Positions 1 to 7,893 are shown, counted from the first letter of the stretch. The stretch: DNA of 33,009 nt from Thalassobacillus devorans MSP14 (GCF_000496835.1 NZ_KI543237.1:689607-722615); one strand, 5' to 3'. Numbers and translations are program-made. Notes: generated from the letters alone by a model not told the origin.

Positions 1-61
1 AAAGCCCTGCGGGATCTCGCCTAGCCCCTTCTCCCGCGGGAGTCTCGCCGTTTCCCTACCC
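1..61. repeat. Partial dispersed palindromic repeat, copy A (cut by the window edge)
   Basis: The first 61 bases match the reverse complement of the left half of the repeat at 22759-22880. Shared blocks include GGGATCT(C/T)GCCTA, CCTTCTCCCGCGGGAGTCTCGC and GTTTCCC. Only one half of the element is present, so the window starts inside a copy. The last ~50 bases of the window carry the other half of the same type of element. Confidence 0.75.
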
Positions 62-216
62 ATCCAGCCAATTTTGCAATAAACGGTCCTTTCCAAAAAA
101 GAAAAGTGTACAATAAAAACCTTCATCATAAGGGATTTATAAAGTTTATAAAATAGCCAAAATCTTTCAACATTATAGAACGATTCCATAATGGGGATTT
201 CGAGAAATTCCTATGG

Positions 217-343
217 CAAGGGGCGTGGGGGAACGGGGAGACTCCTACGGGAAAAGAGTTCCAGGTGAGACCCCACAGAGCGTCAGCTCGAGGAGGCTCA
301 GTGAACGCCCGTGGAAAGCGACTCGTTCCCCAACGCCCCTTCC
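217..343. repeat. Dispersed palindromic repeat, copy B
   Basis: Complete element of about 127 bases. Its outer ends are inverted repeats: AAGGGGCGTGGGGGAACG at the left and, read in reverse complement, AAGGGGCGTTGGGGAACG at the right. The interior has the family blocks GAGACTCCTACGGGA and GGAAAGCGACTCG, and a central self-complementary part (GAGACCCCACAG, CTCGAGGAGGCTC). The layout matches the copy at 22759-22880. No transposase is present, so it would be a non-autonomous REP- or MITE-like element. It lies just past the end of the methyltransferase gene. Confidence 0.75.
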
Positions 344-450
344 TCACAACTAATATCTCGAAATCAAGTCTTCGACTTTTCGATCATATCATTGAATAAG
401 GCATTTATGAGAAAAGCAGGGAGGGCAACTGGCCGCTGCCGTAGTACACA

Positions 451-1527
451 TCAATTGGAGGATGCTGATTTGGCAGGGGCTTCCTGGTGCTCCTGGATTT
501 CAGCTTGTTCAGCATCAGTCTTTACTTTTTCTGCTGACTTTGGTGTCAGCCAAAAGGTAAACCAGGATCCTTCTTTGATGATTGGGTCGAGATCGAACAT
601 GTCAAAGTCGCCTTTTGAAAAGATGGAATCAAGGTCGGATTGTTTTGGCAAAGCAAATAAATTGGAATGAGCAACAAAGAAACTGTTGAAGGCGGAAGAA
701 AACGCTTTGCCGTGTTCGGTACCACCGAGCGGTGTAATCACAGAAACCACACCATCTTCATCCAAATTGTGATTGATCTTTTCAAGCAGCCTGCTGCGTT
801 CATCGGGATGGATATAGTGGAAAACGTTATGGAGCAGAATCATATCGACCTTCCCCTGTTTCGGTTCCCATTCTTCGAAATCTCCCACTTCAAACGTAAG
901 ATTTGGGTAATCTTTTGATTGCAGGCGTGCGCTTTCAATTACTTTTTCATTGATATCGACACCGATCATCTGGATATCCGGGAAGTGATCAGCAAGTTTC
1001 CTTAAGTAGCCGCCATGACCGCAACCGAGGTCAACGATCGTTTCAATTTTTTGTTCGCGTACTTTCCGTTTGATTTTACGAATGGCAAAGTGCTCCAGCA
1101 GAGCGGAAGTCTCGGCGACAATCCCTCCATATTCTTCATGATCGAATGACGCTCGTTCCTTTGAACGCATGATATGAGGATAGGCAAGTAACGTCGGTAA
1201 ATGCAATTCCATCATTTCTTTCAGCAATGCCGCTACCCCGGGAGAACCATAATCTGACATCAGCGCACTGCATCGTTTTTTTGAGGTCCGGAATTTATCG
1301 TTTTCCTTTTGCTTCAAATGTTTCAGTTCCACTCCGACCTGCACCCAGGATTCAAGCAGATCCTCCGGATAACCTGTCCGTGAAGCTGCTTCCTCCACTG
1401 TCGCCGGTTCCTTGAATTCATCGAACAACCCTAGCTCTGATCCTACATAAGCATGCCAGCTATATAAGAATGATTCATTTTTCTTCATCCATTTGCGTGC
1501 CTGCATGGCAATCGTCCATTCATTCAT
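451..1527 (-). CDS. Class I SAM-dependent methyltransferase, winged-helix N-terminus
   Basis: 358 residues. Predicted to transfer a methyl group from S-adenosylmethionine to an unidentified small molecule. Motif I, VDLGCGHGG, is at residues 165-173, and the acidic residue that binds the SAM ribose is Asp191 in IGVD. Residues ~15-110 look like the helical dimerisation domain of plant- and actinomycete-type O/C-methyltransferases (ELGLFDEF, TVEEAASRTG). The C-terminus ends in an acidic, low-complexity tail. The start ATG overlaps the upstream monooxygenase stop by four bases (ATGA), so the two proteins are probably translationally coupled and act in one pathway. The substrate cannot be told from sequence. 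A polyketide, quinone-like or phenolic substrate would fit the monooxygenase partner, but that is inference. Confidence 0.85.
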   Translation of the reverse strand: MNEWTIAMQARKWMKKNESFLYSWHAYVGSELGLFDEFKEPATVEEAASRTGYPEDLLESWVQVGVELKHLKQKENDKFRTSKKRCSALMSDYGSPGVAALLKEMMELHLPTLLAYPHIMRSKERASFDHEEYGGIVAETSALLEHFAIRKIKRKVREQKIETIVDLGCGHGGYLRKLADHFPDIQMIGVDINEKVIESARLQSKDYPNLTFEVGDFEEWEPKQGKVDMILLHNVFHYIHPDERSRLLEKINHNLDEDGVVSVITPLGGTEHGKAFSSAFNSFFVAHSNLFALPKQSDLDSIFSKGDFDMFDLDPIIKEGSWFTFWLTPKSAEKVKTDAEQAEIQEHQEAPAKSASSN

Positions 1528-2861
1528 TCCATTCTCCCCTTCCGGTTATCCTTTTGTTTCCATGGATAATCATCATTTTCATCAAAGATATATCGTTTCT
1601 GCCGATTGTTTGAAACCTTCTTTTTCCGGACCGGCAATACACTGCCTTGTATTGCCCGATCTACAATAGAAAAATTCCACATCCCAAGGCCCGAAGTATT
1701 CAGCATTTGTTTGACATGGAGCCTGTCATCTTCAAACATCCGGTTCACTGCCTGCATCCTGATCTTACGCCACCATCGGTAAGGATACGAATAAACAAGC
1801 GCTGATAAATGGCTCAATTTCAATAAAAATTCAACCCTCGGTCTCCGTACCTGTTCATAATAAGGAAGGCAGGCATGGTAGGACTTCTGTTGTTCTTTGC
1901 ACCAGCTGAGCAGTTCCCCCAGCACGTCGGCATCCTGAATGGCGAGGTTCATCCCTTCCCCGGCCATCGGGTGAACAGTGTGGGCTGCATCTCCAAGCAG
2001 CGCAAGATTGCCGCTTACGTACCTGGAGACATGGTAGGTGTACGGCACCATCAGCTGAATCTGTTTCCAACTCTTGATGGCGCGGACATCTTCTTTCAGC
2101 CTGGGTTCCAGTTGACCGTACGCTTCATATACATGCTCGAGACCGTTTTGTTTGATTGCTTTATATTCACCTGCCGGTATCATATACACCGTTCGTATTT
2201 GATTGTCGGGGAGGGGAAACATGCCAAGGAAAGCTGTTCGGCTCGTTACGATTTTCCCTTCCTGAAATGACTCCGGACGCGGAATTGTCACCGTTAAAAA
2301 GTGATGGTTATAATCTTTACGATTTATGTCCACCTGCATCGCCTGTCGAGTTGGCGAGCTGCGTCCTTCCGCACCGATATAGACATCTGCCGTGACAGCA
2401 CAGGTTTGTTTATCATACTTGATTTGCGCTTGTCCATTTTCAAAACCAAGAAAACGGGCACCCGGCAAATACTCGAAATAATCTTCATAGTGGCTGCCTT
2501 TACTTTTTAAAATCTCTTTGATTTTTTCATGCGGAATCATAATGGCATAGTTATAGTTGCTCGCAATGCGGTTATAGCTCATGCACGTGCTCTCGATTTC
2601 CTCAGGGGCGGCACCGGCATTCACATTCACTTCCTGGAACGCCAGAGTTTCAATTTTATGACCGTGCTCTAGTACTTCCGGCAGCACGGCTAACTGATCT
2701 AATATGGCGATCGTTTTTGGCTGGAGGAGTTCTCCTTTGTATAAAGGCGATTCATTTTTCAACTGTTCGGCGACCGTGACCCGGACGCCACGGCTTGCCA
2801 GTTTGACGGCGAGCGCAAGTCCTCCGACTCCTCCACCTGCTACGAATACGTCCGTTTGCAA
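1524..2861 (-). CDS. FAD-dependent aromatic-type monooxygenase (UbiH/PHBH family)
   Basis: 445 residues from a TTG start. An AAAAGGGGG Shine-Dalgarno lies seven bases upstream of that TTG, and the protein then begins directly with the FAD-binding strand; the longer frame starting at 2957 would begin inside a hairpin. GGGVGG at residues 9-14 is the dinucleotide-binding GxGxxG motif, with Glu32 as the ribose-binding acid. The DG-type motif GAEGRSSPTR is near 163, and the GDAAHTVHPMAGEGMN motif that binds the FAD ribityl chain is at 290. The family hydroxylates aromatic or quinone-like substrates with NAD(P)H and O2. There is no membrane segment. It overlaps the methyltransferase by four bases, suggesting hydroxylation followed by methylation. 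In Bacillus subtilis, fabZ is near this position as I recall; it is absent here. Confidence 0.85.
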   Translation of the reverse strand: MQTDVFVAGGGVGGLALAVKLASRGVRVTVAEQLKNESPLYKGELLQPKTIAILDQLAVLPEVLEHGHKIETLAFQEVNVNAGAAPEEIESTCMSYNRIASNYNYAIMIPHEKIKEILKSKGSHYEDYFEYLPGARFLGFENGQAQIKYDKQTCAVTADVYIGAEGRSSPTRQAMQVDINRKDYNHHFLTVTIPRPESFQEGKIVTSRTAFLGMFPLPDNQIRTVYMIPAGEYKAIKQNGLEHVYEAYGQLEPRLKEDVRAIKSWKQIQLMVPYTYHVSRYVSGNLALLGDAAHTVHPMAGEGMNLAIQDADVLGELLSWCKEQQKSYHACLPYYEQVRRPRVEFLLKLSHLSALVYSYPYRWWRKIRMQAVNRMFEDDRLHVKQMLNTSGLGMWNFSIVDRAIQGSVLPVRKKKVSNNRQKRYIFDENDDYPWKQKDNRKGRME

Positions 2862-2934
2862 AATCTGACCCCCTTTTGTAACTGGTTTTATTCTAGTTCC
2901 ACAAAACACCTCTCGGAAAACGCTTTGAAATGCA

Positions 2935-2983
2935 ATAGCACACCCCGGGACATCCATTATCTGGATGTCCCGGGGTGTGCTAT
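2935..2983. repeat. Perfect 22-bp inverted repeat, 5-base loop
   Basis: Arms at 2935-2956 and 2962-2983 are exact reverse complements with loop TTATC. The GC-rich core is CACCCCGGGACATCCA. Neither side carries a T-run adjacent to the stem, so it is not a classical intrinsic terminator. It sits between the terminator of the flhP operon and the monooxygenase gene, about 75 bases before its start codon. It could be a leader hairpin, a bidirectional boundary or a protein-binding palindrome. Confidence 0.8.
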
Positions 2984-2987
2984 GCTA

Positions 2988-3024
2988 AAATAAAAAACCC
3001 GCTTCAGCTTTATGCTGTTCGGGT
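2988..3024 (-). terminator. Intrinsic terminator of the mbl-flhO-flhP operon
   Basis: On the minus strand the stem is ACCCG plus CAGC pairing with GCTG plus CGGGT, with a small internal loop, followed by TTTTTTATTTT. It begins 12 bases after the stop codon of the small membrane protein gene. Confidence 0.85.
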
Positions 3025-3035
3025 TTCGTATCGTG

Positions 3036-3356
3036 TCATTTTGTTTTTGTTGCGATATTCCATATGTGTTCCCACGTCTCGATCTTCAATACATCCAAAG
3101 GCTGGCCGTCACCCAGCACACTATAACCTACCATCAACCCGATAATCAATGCGACAGCACACAAGATCGTGATGACAATCAGGCGCAGCCATATCGGAAA
3201 AATCCTGCGACGCGGCGGCTTTTCTTTGTTCGAGCGTACCTGCTTATCAGCCCCTGGCTTGTCCTTCGTTTCTTTGATTGCTTTAGGTTCTTCTGATGTA
3301 TGTTTATATTGTTTTCTGGTCGTCGGCTGTTTCTGACCGGTAGGGTTTGTTGACAT
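3036..3356 (-). CDS. Small single-pass membrane protein, EpuA-like ('RNA polymerase subunit beta' family)
   Basis: 106 residues. Residues 1-50 are hydrophilic and rich in Lys, Thr and Gln. One membrane segment follows at ~57-78 (LIVITILCAVALIIGLMVGYSVLG), preceded by a basic stretch (PPRRRIFPIWLR) that predicts an inside N-terminus. The RxxPxW-R...GLMVGYSVLGDGxPxDV...TW pattern matches what I recall as the EpuA family, often misannotated as an RNA polymerase beta subunit. Function is unknown. It is the last gene of the mbl-flhO-flhP unit, 20 bases after flhP, with AAGGAG upstream. Short external C-terminus of about 28 residues. Confidence 0.7.
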   Translation of the reverse strand: MSTNPTGQKQPTTRKQYKHTSEEPKAIKETKDKPGADKQVRSNKEKPPRRRIFPIWLRLIVITILCAVALIIGLMVGYSVLGDGQPLDVLKIETWEHIWNIATKTK

Positions 3357-3376
3357 AGTTGTGTAGCTCCTTACAG

Positions 3377-4195
3377 TTAAGATCTCAGTTGATTGACCAA
3401 TCCACTCATCTGGTCACTCAAGGATATAGATTGGCCGTTGAATTGATAGGCCCGTTGTACCATCAGCATATCCGTCATCTGTTTTGACAAATCGACATTA
3501 GAAGATTCGAGAGCCCCGCTTTTTATCTGTACGTTTTCCTCATCCACTGACTGAATGATTTCTTCCGTCACCTGCCCGGCAGGCACCCGGAACGTATTGT
3601 TGCCCTCCGCTTCGAGCATATGTGGGCGAACAGCCTCTACGATTGCCAGACGGGCTTCGACTGCTTGTCCTTCATCTCTCTCTACTGTAATCGTACCATT
3701 TTTACCGATCGTCAATCCATTAAAACCTTTTTCCAGAAAAATTGGACCGTCTTCCCCAAGGACCGGAGCGCCGTTGGTATCCGTCAGCATCAATTGGCCA
3801 TTGGCTGCAGGGTTCAAATAAAAATTTCCCGCCCGTGTATAACGGACCTCTGTCCCCTGGTCTGTCGGTACTTCTATTTGAAACAGGTGATTATCCGTTA
3901 TTAAGGCTGCATCGAGACTTCGATCCGTCACTTGGAGCGAGCCTTTTGTTACATCCATGGTCACCGTACCCAATTTCGCCCCTGAACCGCTTCGGATACC
4001 TGCAGGAGTCACTCGCGAGGGCGCAGGATCATTTTCCTCAAGGTTATTAATCTGCTGGTAAAGCAGGGAAGAAAATTCAGCATTACGACTTTTATAGCCT
4101 GGCGTATTACTGTTCGCCAGATTGTTACCTATCAGGTCCAGCTTCTGCTGCAGCTGTCCCATCGTAATTGCCGCCTGTATCATCGTTCCGGACAT
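3377..4195 (-). CDS. flhP: Flagellar rod/hook-basal-body protein FlhP
   Basis: 272 residues, a FlgG/FlgF-like axial protein of the flagellar rod, exported by the flagellar type III apparatus. The N-terminal rod signature is GNNLANSNTPGYKS (residues ~23-36), and the C-terminal helix MLMVQRAYQFNGQSISLSDQ is the other conserved axial-protein segment. There is no Sec signal peptide, as expected. The ATG is preceded by GGGGG at seven bases. It follows flhO by 13 bases. The separate location of flhO/flhP beside mbl, away from the main flagellar locus, is as in Bacillus subtilis. Confidence 0.9.
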   Translation of the reverse strand: MSGTMIQAAITMGQLQQKLDLIGNNLANSNTPGYKSRNAEFSSLLYQQINNLEENDPAPSRVTPAGIRSGSGAKLGTVTMDVTKGSLQVTDRSLDAALITDNHLFQIEVPTDQGTEVRYTRAGNFYLNPAANGQLMLTDTNGAPVLGEDGPIFLEKGFNGLTIGKNGTITVERDEGQAVEARLAIVEAVRPHMLEAEGNNTFRVPAGQVTEEIIQSVDEENVQIKSGALESSNVDLSKQMTDMLMVQRAYQFNGQSISLSDQMSGLVNQLRS

Positions 4196-4208
4196 GCTTA
4201 CGCCCCCT

Positions 4209-5027
4209 TTATCTCAACCTGCCGATATCGTTGACAGCCTTGTCCATACTTTGGTCATAAGCTTTCAAGACACGTTGATTCATTTCGAAATTACGATATG
4301 TATTCATCATTTCTACCATCGTTTTACCCGCATCTACATTGGAACGTTCGAGGTGGTGCTGCTGAACGGAAAAATTAACGCCAGCCACCTGCCTGGCATC
4401 CAGGGCTTCCCCTTCGTCCAAACGGAAAGTAGTGCTGCCTTCTTTGACCAGGCTTCGTGAATCAGCAATATAGGAAATCCCCAACGGAATATTCCCTCCT
4501 GCGGGGGACACAGTACCTTCGGAAGAAACCTGGAATTCCAATCCGTCCACTGCAATTCGATCCCCGGCATTATCCAGTACATATGCACCTTCCTGGGTCA
4601 CCAGGTAGCCGTGTCCATCCACGGTGAAATTGCCATTTCGTGTATAACGGGCGTCCCCCTCATCACTCTGCACGGTAAAATAGACAGAACCCATCTCGTC
4701 CGGGAGGGTGCCATTGATGAGAGCCATATCCGTTCCAATCCCTGTCTCACGGATATCACCCTGAGCAAAATCAGGAATGGTTTCCTGCAGATATGCACCC
4801 GTGTTCAACGTTCCGATTTTTTGATCCACAGGAACATGCAATCCCCTGCCTGATGGAAAGCCTTTCGCTTCTACCCGCTGCATCAACAGCTCTGGAAAAG
4901 CACGCATGACACCCTGGTCGGATTTGTAGCCAGGTGTGTTAACGTTCGCCATATTATTCGACAATGCTTCTTGACGTCGCTGCTGGGCAATCATACCGGA
5001 AGCAGCAGTATAGAATCCTCTCAGCAA
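4209..5027 (-). CDS. flhO: Flagellar rod/hook-basal-body protein FlhO
   Basis: 272 residues. FlgF/FlgG-like distal rod protein. It begins MLRGFYTAASGM and has the rod signature SNNMANVNTPGYKS at residues ~23-36; the C-terminal amphipathic helix (NQRVLKAYDQSMDKAVNDI) is the usual axial-protein end. The start is TTG with AAGGAG eight bases upstream; no ATG near it would keep the conserved N-terminus. Only 23 bases separate it from mbl, so the two are probably cotranscribed. Paralogous to the next gene (flhP) over both termini. Confidence 0.9.
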   Translation of the reverse strand: MLRGFYTAASGMIAQQRRQEALSNNMANVNTPGYKSDQGVMRAFPELLMQRVEAKGFPSGRGLHVPVDQKIGTLNTGAYLQETIPDFAQGDIRETGIGTDMALINGTLPDEMGSVYFTVQSDEGDARYTRNGNFTVDGHGYLVTQEGAYVLDNAGDRIAVDGLEFQVSSEGTVSPAGGNIPLGISYIADSRSLVKEGSTTFRLDEGEALDARQVAGVNFSVQQHHLERSNVDAGKTMVEMMNTYRNFEMNQRVLKAYDQSMDKAVNDIGRLR

Positions 5028-5050
5028 GGGAATCGCTCCTTTGAACTGGA

Positions 5051-6055
5051 TTATCTTCTGATTTTATTTTTAGCAATTTTATCGATGTTTTCTAACATGA
5101 TGCCTGTACCTTTAGCGACACAGTTCATCGGCTGTTCCGCTACTAATACCGGAACCTTCAGTTCTTCTGCCAGCAGCTTGTCGATACCATGGATCAACGC
5201 CCCGCCCCCAGTGATGATAATACCGCGGTCGATGATATCTGCTGACAATTCAGGAGGCGTGCGCTCCAAAACCGATTTGGCCGCCTGGACGATGACCTGC
5301 ACCGATTCACGGAGCGCTTTTTCGATTTCAGGAGAACGGACAGTGATTGTCCTCGGAAGCCCGGATACCATATCCCGGCCACGTATGTCGATTTCTTCAT
5401 CGCGTCCATCAGGAAATACGGTGGCTACACTGATTTTGATCTCTTCAGCTGTCCGTTCACCAATTAACAGCTTGTACTCTTTTTTGATATAACTGAGGAT
5501 TTCCTGGTCGAATTTATCCCCTGCCATTTTGATCGAGGAAGCCGTGACGATATCTCCCATGGAAAGAACAGCAACATCTGTTGTCCCCCCGCCGATATCG
5601 ACGACCATATTGCCGCTTGGCTGGAATATTTCCATACCTGCACCGATCGCAGCGATTTTTGGCTCTTCTTCCAGGTACACTCTTTTTGCCCCTGATTTCT
5701 CCGCCGCTTCTCTGATCGCTTTTTGTTCGACCTTTGTGATATTCGTCGGACAGCATATCAACATGCGAGGCTTCGATAAAAAGCCACGCACATTGATTTT
5801 GTCTATGAAATGTTTCAACATCGCTTCTGTCACGTCAAAGTCCGCAATCACGCCATCTTTCAGCGGGCGGATCGCCTCTATATTTCCCGGGGTACGACCG
5901 ACCATCCGTCGGGCATCCTCTCCTACTTCCAGAACTTTACCAGTTGTCCGATCCATTGCGACTACAGAAGGCTCATCCAGGACGATTCCCTTTCCGCGCA
6001 CATGAATCAGCACATTCGCAGTACCAAGATCAATTCCGATATCTCTAGCTAGCAT
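5051..6055 (-). CDS. mbl: Actin-like rod-shape protein Mbl
   Basis: 334 residues. MreB-family cytoskeletal ATPase that polymerises under the membrane and guides lateral wall synthesis. Phosphate-binding motifs are visible: GIDLGTANVLIHV (~7-19), DIGGGTTDVAVLS (~158-170) and IIITGGGALIHGID near residue 285. I chose the ATG at 6055, which has GGGAGGAT upstream and begins MLARDIGIDLG like the family; the frame stays open to 6139 but that extension is unlike MreB proteins. The close link to spoIIID and flhO/flhP identifies it as Mbl rather than MreB. A weak hairpin with four T residues (6140-6161) lies between spoIIID and this gene. Confidence 0.93.
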   Translation of the reverse strand: MLARDIGIDLGTANVLIHVRGKGIVLDEPSVVAMDRTTGKVLEVGEDARRMVGRTPGNIEAIRPLKDGVIADFDVTEAMLKHFIDKINVRGFLSKPRMLICCPTNITKVEQKAIREAAEKSGAKRVYLEEEPKIAAIGAGMEIFQPSGNMVVDIGGGTTDVAVLSMGDIVTASSIKMAGDKFDQEILSYIKKEYKLLIGERTAEEIKISVATVFPDGRDEEIDIRGRDMVSGLPRTITVRSPEIEKALRESVQVIVQAAKSVLERTPPELSADIIDRGIIITGGGALIHGIDKLLAEELKVPVLVAEQPMNCVAKGTGIMLENIDKIAKNKIRR

Positions 6056-6194
6056 GTTTAGTAGATCCTCCCTGTTCAAAACAAGACTTTTCTCGCATCC
6101 GTCCGAAAACTTCATGCATCTAATGTTATATTCTATCATAAAAGTACGACCATCGTCGCACCTCTAATGAAAAAACTTTCCAAAATTCGAGGAA

Positions 6195-6221
6195 ATTATA
6201 CAAGGGAGGATCATTTTACAA
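6195..6221 (-). promoter_or_regulatory. Candidate sigma-A promoter for mbl
   Basis: Minus strand TTGTAA, 15-base spacer, TATAAT. The -10 is perfect but the -35 matches 4 of 6 and the spacer is short. It lies just after the spoIIID stop codon, leaving a leader of about 130 bases before mbl. Confidence 0.35.
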
Positions 6222-6223
6222 AA

Positions 6224-6511
6224 TTATTGAGAGGGCTGCACAGGCTGACTGGATTCTGTCTGAATTTTCATCTGGTACTTCCGTTTCGTGGCTTCCCCAC
6301 CACGGAGATGGCGGATTTCCTTATGGTAGTCGAGGATCTTTTTTACTTGTACAGCCATTTCCGGATTCAACTCTGGGAGCCGTTCCGTCAAATCCTTATG
6401 GACAGTACTTTTTGACACGCCGAATTCCTTTGCGATCACTCGCACTGTTTTTTTCGTTTCCACAATGTATTCCCCTATCTTGATGGTCCTCTCTTTGATG
6501 TAGTCATGCAC
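6224..6511 (-). CDS. spoIIID: Sporulation transcriptional regulator SpoIIID
   Basis: 95 residues. Mother-cell DNA-binding protein that activates and represses sigma-E regulon genes and prepares sigma-K expression. The sequence begins MHDYIKERTIKIGEYIVETKKTVR; the helix-turn-helix is VIAKEFGVSKSTVHKDLTERL (~26-46), followed by a basic C-terminal helix (IRHLRGGEATKRK) that also contacts DNA. The start is GTG, eight bases after AGGAGG. The last ~15 residues (Gln/Ser/Pro) are variable. A CATACC block upstream (near 6571) resembles a sigma-E -10, but I see no convincing -35, so the promoter is unassigned. Confidence 0.95.
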   Translation of the reverse strand: MHDYIKERTIKIGEYIVETKKTVRVIAKEFGVSKSTVHKDLTERLPELNPEMAVQVKKILDYHKEIRHLRGGEATKRKYQMKIQTESSQPVQPSQ

Positions 6512-6840
6512 ATCACTCGCCTCCTATGGTTGACTATCCAAGGTGTGCAATGAGACAAGTTGATTCACTTGGGGTATGTTTTTTATGAAAAAGCAGTTGA
6601 CCGAAAGCTTTTCGTTTCTAGGATCGTAACGTTCACCTCGGATGCTACCGAATGCTCGGTTAATTACATCTTATTAGTCAGCAGTCAGGAATATGTATGA
6701 AAAACAAGGCGACAAGTCCTAAGTATAAAGGATTGAAGTCCTTCTGCAGATATCCAGGAGGAATATTTAAAGGAAAACCATGCATATTATTCCAAACGAT
6801 GCGCAAAATAAAAAAAGCCGCGCTGGACGCGCGACTTTTC
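6512..6840. other. spoIIID-spoIIQ intergenic region (329 bases)
   Basis: Holds the spoIIQ terminator at the right end, and the spoIIID leader at the left with AGGAGG. Between them are small palindromes such as ACCGA-ATGC-TCGGT and CGAAA-GCT-TTTCG near 6603-6660. No supported gene on either strand: the plus-strand frames that start here run into spoIIQ. Confidence 0.55.
6807..6838 (-). terminator. Intrinsic terminator of spoIIQ
   Basis: Minus strand: AAAGTCGCGC, loop GTCCA, GCGCGGCTTT running into TTTTATTTT. Ten base pairs including one G-U. It starts two bases after the spoIIQ stop codon. Confidence 0.9.
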
Positions 6841-7764
6841 TCAGGTTTGTGTCATGGAAATGGAGGATTCGGCATTTTCATCCATACCAGGCTCTTCTTC
6901 AACGCCTGTTTCTTTGTCACCTTCACCTGGGGCTTCTTCTTCTGCTCCAGGCTCAAGTTCTCCAGTTTCCTCTTCACTTACATCTTTATTTTGTTCTTCT
7001 TCACCAGCTGCATCCTTGTCTTCAGCTTTTTCAGTTTCTTCTGTCTGCTTAGATTCATCGGCTTCTTTTTGTTTTTCCAATTCACTTAAAGGTTTGCCGA
7101 AGAATGATTCAGGGTTAAGTGCTTCCCCGTCTTTGCGGACTTCAAAGTGTACATGGACTCCACTTGCCTGTCCGAAGATGTTACGGCCGGCGGTACCAAG
7201 AACAGCGCCTTGCTTGATTTCAGTACCAGCTTCAACTTGGACTTCATCAAGACTGGCATAGACCGTAGTAACTTCCTGACCATGATCCAGTTGAACGACA
7301 TTGCCATAAAGCGGATCTTCTTTTACTTCCGTCACTGTACCACTTAGAGCTGCTGTCACGTCGAATTTTTCATCATTTTTTGTGATGTCGACACCTGTAC
7401 TTTGATAATACTTATTGTTATACAATACAAGTGCGTTTTCCTGGTCTTCCTCTGAAGCATCGTAGTCATAGAACTTGGTTACAATTTGAGAATTTTCTTC
7501 CTCAGCGACCGGCATCGCCATCTCTTCTCCTGATTCCATGACCGGTACAGCATCTTCGTCACCGAATGGATCTTCTGTAATCACTTCATCGTTTACATTC
7601 GGATCATTGGCCAAATCAACTTCTTCCCCACGTTGTTGATACCAAAGCACCCCAGCTAACACCAGAGCTGCAATCGATAAATAGATTGCCGGATACACCC
7701 ACTTCTTGCCTAACAAGCGTCGGAACTTAAGTTTTGTGACGCTCTTTTTTTCTTCGTCTCTCAT
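6841..7764 (-). CDS. spoIIQ: Forespore engulfment/channel protein SpoIIQ (degenerate M23 fold)
   Basis: 307 residues. Forespore membrane protein whose LytM-like domain binds mother-cell SpoIIIAH across the intermembrane space, forming the engulfment zipper and feeding-tube complex. One membrane segment at ~22-42 follows a basic N-terminus; the M23-like domain covers ~115-225. HxH is intact (His204, His206), but the first zinc ligand is replaced: the HxGxD motif reads STGVD, with Ser122 for His and Asp126 kept. Bacillus subtilis SpoIIQ is known for the same loss, so this is a binding domain, not a peptidase. Residues ~230-307 are an acidic low-complexity tail. ATG preceded by GAGGTG at eight bases, with a sigma-F promoter upstream. 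Confidence 0.92.
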   Translation of the reverse strand: MRDEEKKSVTKLKFRRLLGKKWVYPAIYLSIAALVLAGVLWYQQRGEEVDLANDPNVNDEVITEDPFGDEDAVPVMESGEEMAMPVAEEENSQIVTKFYDYDASEEDQENALVLYNNKYYQSTGVDITKNDEKFDVTAALSGTVTEVKEDPLYGNVVQLDHGQEVTTVYASLDEVQVEAGTEIKQGAVLGTAGRNIFGQASGVHVHFEVRKDGEALNPESFFGKPLSELEKQKEADESKQTEETEKAEDKDAAGEEEQNKDVSEEETGELEPGAEEEAPGEGDKETGVEEEPGMDENAESSISMTQT

Positions 7765-7784
7765 TTGTTCATCACCTCAGCAAC

Positions 7785-7814
7785 CATTCTGAGCAAAAAA
7801 TGAGAGACTTATAC
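7785..7814 (-). promoter_or_regulatory. Candidate sigma-F promoter of spoIIQ
   Basis: Minus strand GTATA, 15-base spacer, GCTCAGAATG. The sigma-F consensus is about GYATA and GGnnAnAnTR; the -35 matches fully and the -10 in five of six fixed positions. The leader would be only ~15 bases, starting close to the GAGGTG Shine-Dalgarno. spoIIQ is a known sigma-F gene, which supports the call. Confidence 0.65.
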
Positions 7815-7893
7815 ATCCAAAAGAAAAAATTTTGATAAACTGGAAGAAAATTCTGTTAAATACCCAAAGGACTCCGTTATATAACGTGTGGGA

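Larger units (their letters stand above)
1..450. other. Gene-free left edge (450 bases)
   Basis: This stretch lies downstream of the methyltransferase gene. It holds a half copy of the dispersed repeat (1-61) and a full copy (217-343), joined by AT-rich sequence. I see no gene with a ribosome binding site, no RNA gene and no strong terminator for the methyltransferase operon. Short reading frames here run through the repeat and look spurious. Confidence 0.6.

Noticed and set aside
2862-2957. 32-codon N-terminal extension of the monooxygenase
   Set aside because: It would start inside the 22-bp hairpin, lacks a ribosome binding site and precedes the FAD-binding strand. The TTG at 2861 has AAAAGGGGG at good spacing.
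6697-7089. Plus-strand frames of 130 and 90 codons crossing the spoIIQ end
   Set aside because: They cross the spoIIQ terminator and its acidic tail in antisense; composition is low complexity (Phe/Leu runs) and no conserved motif is visible.
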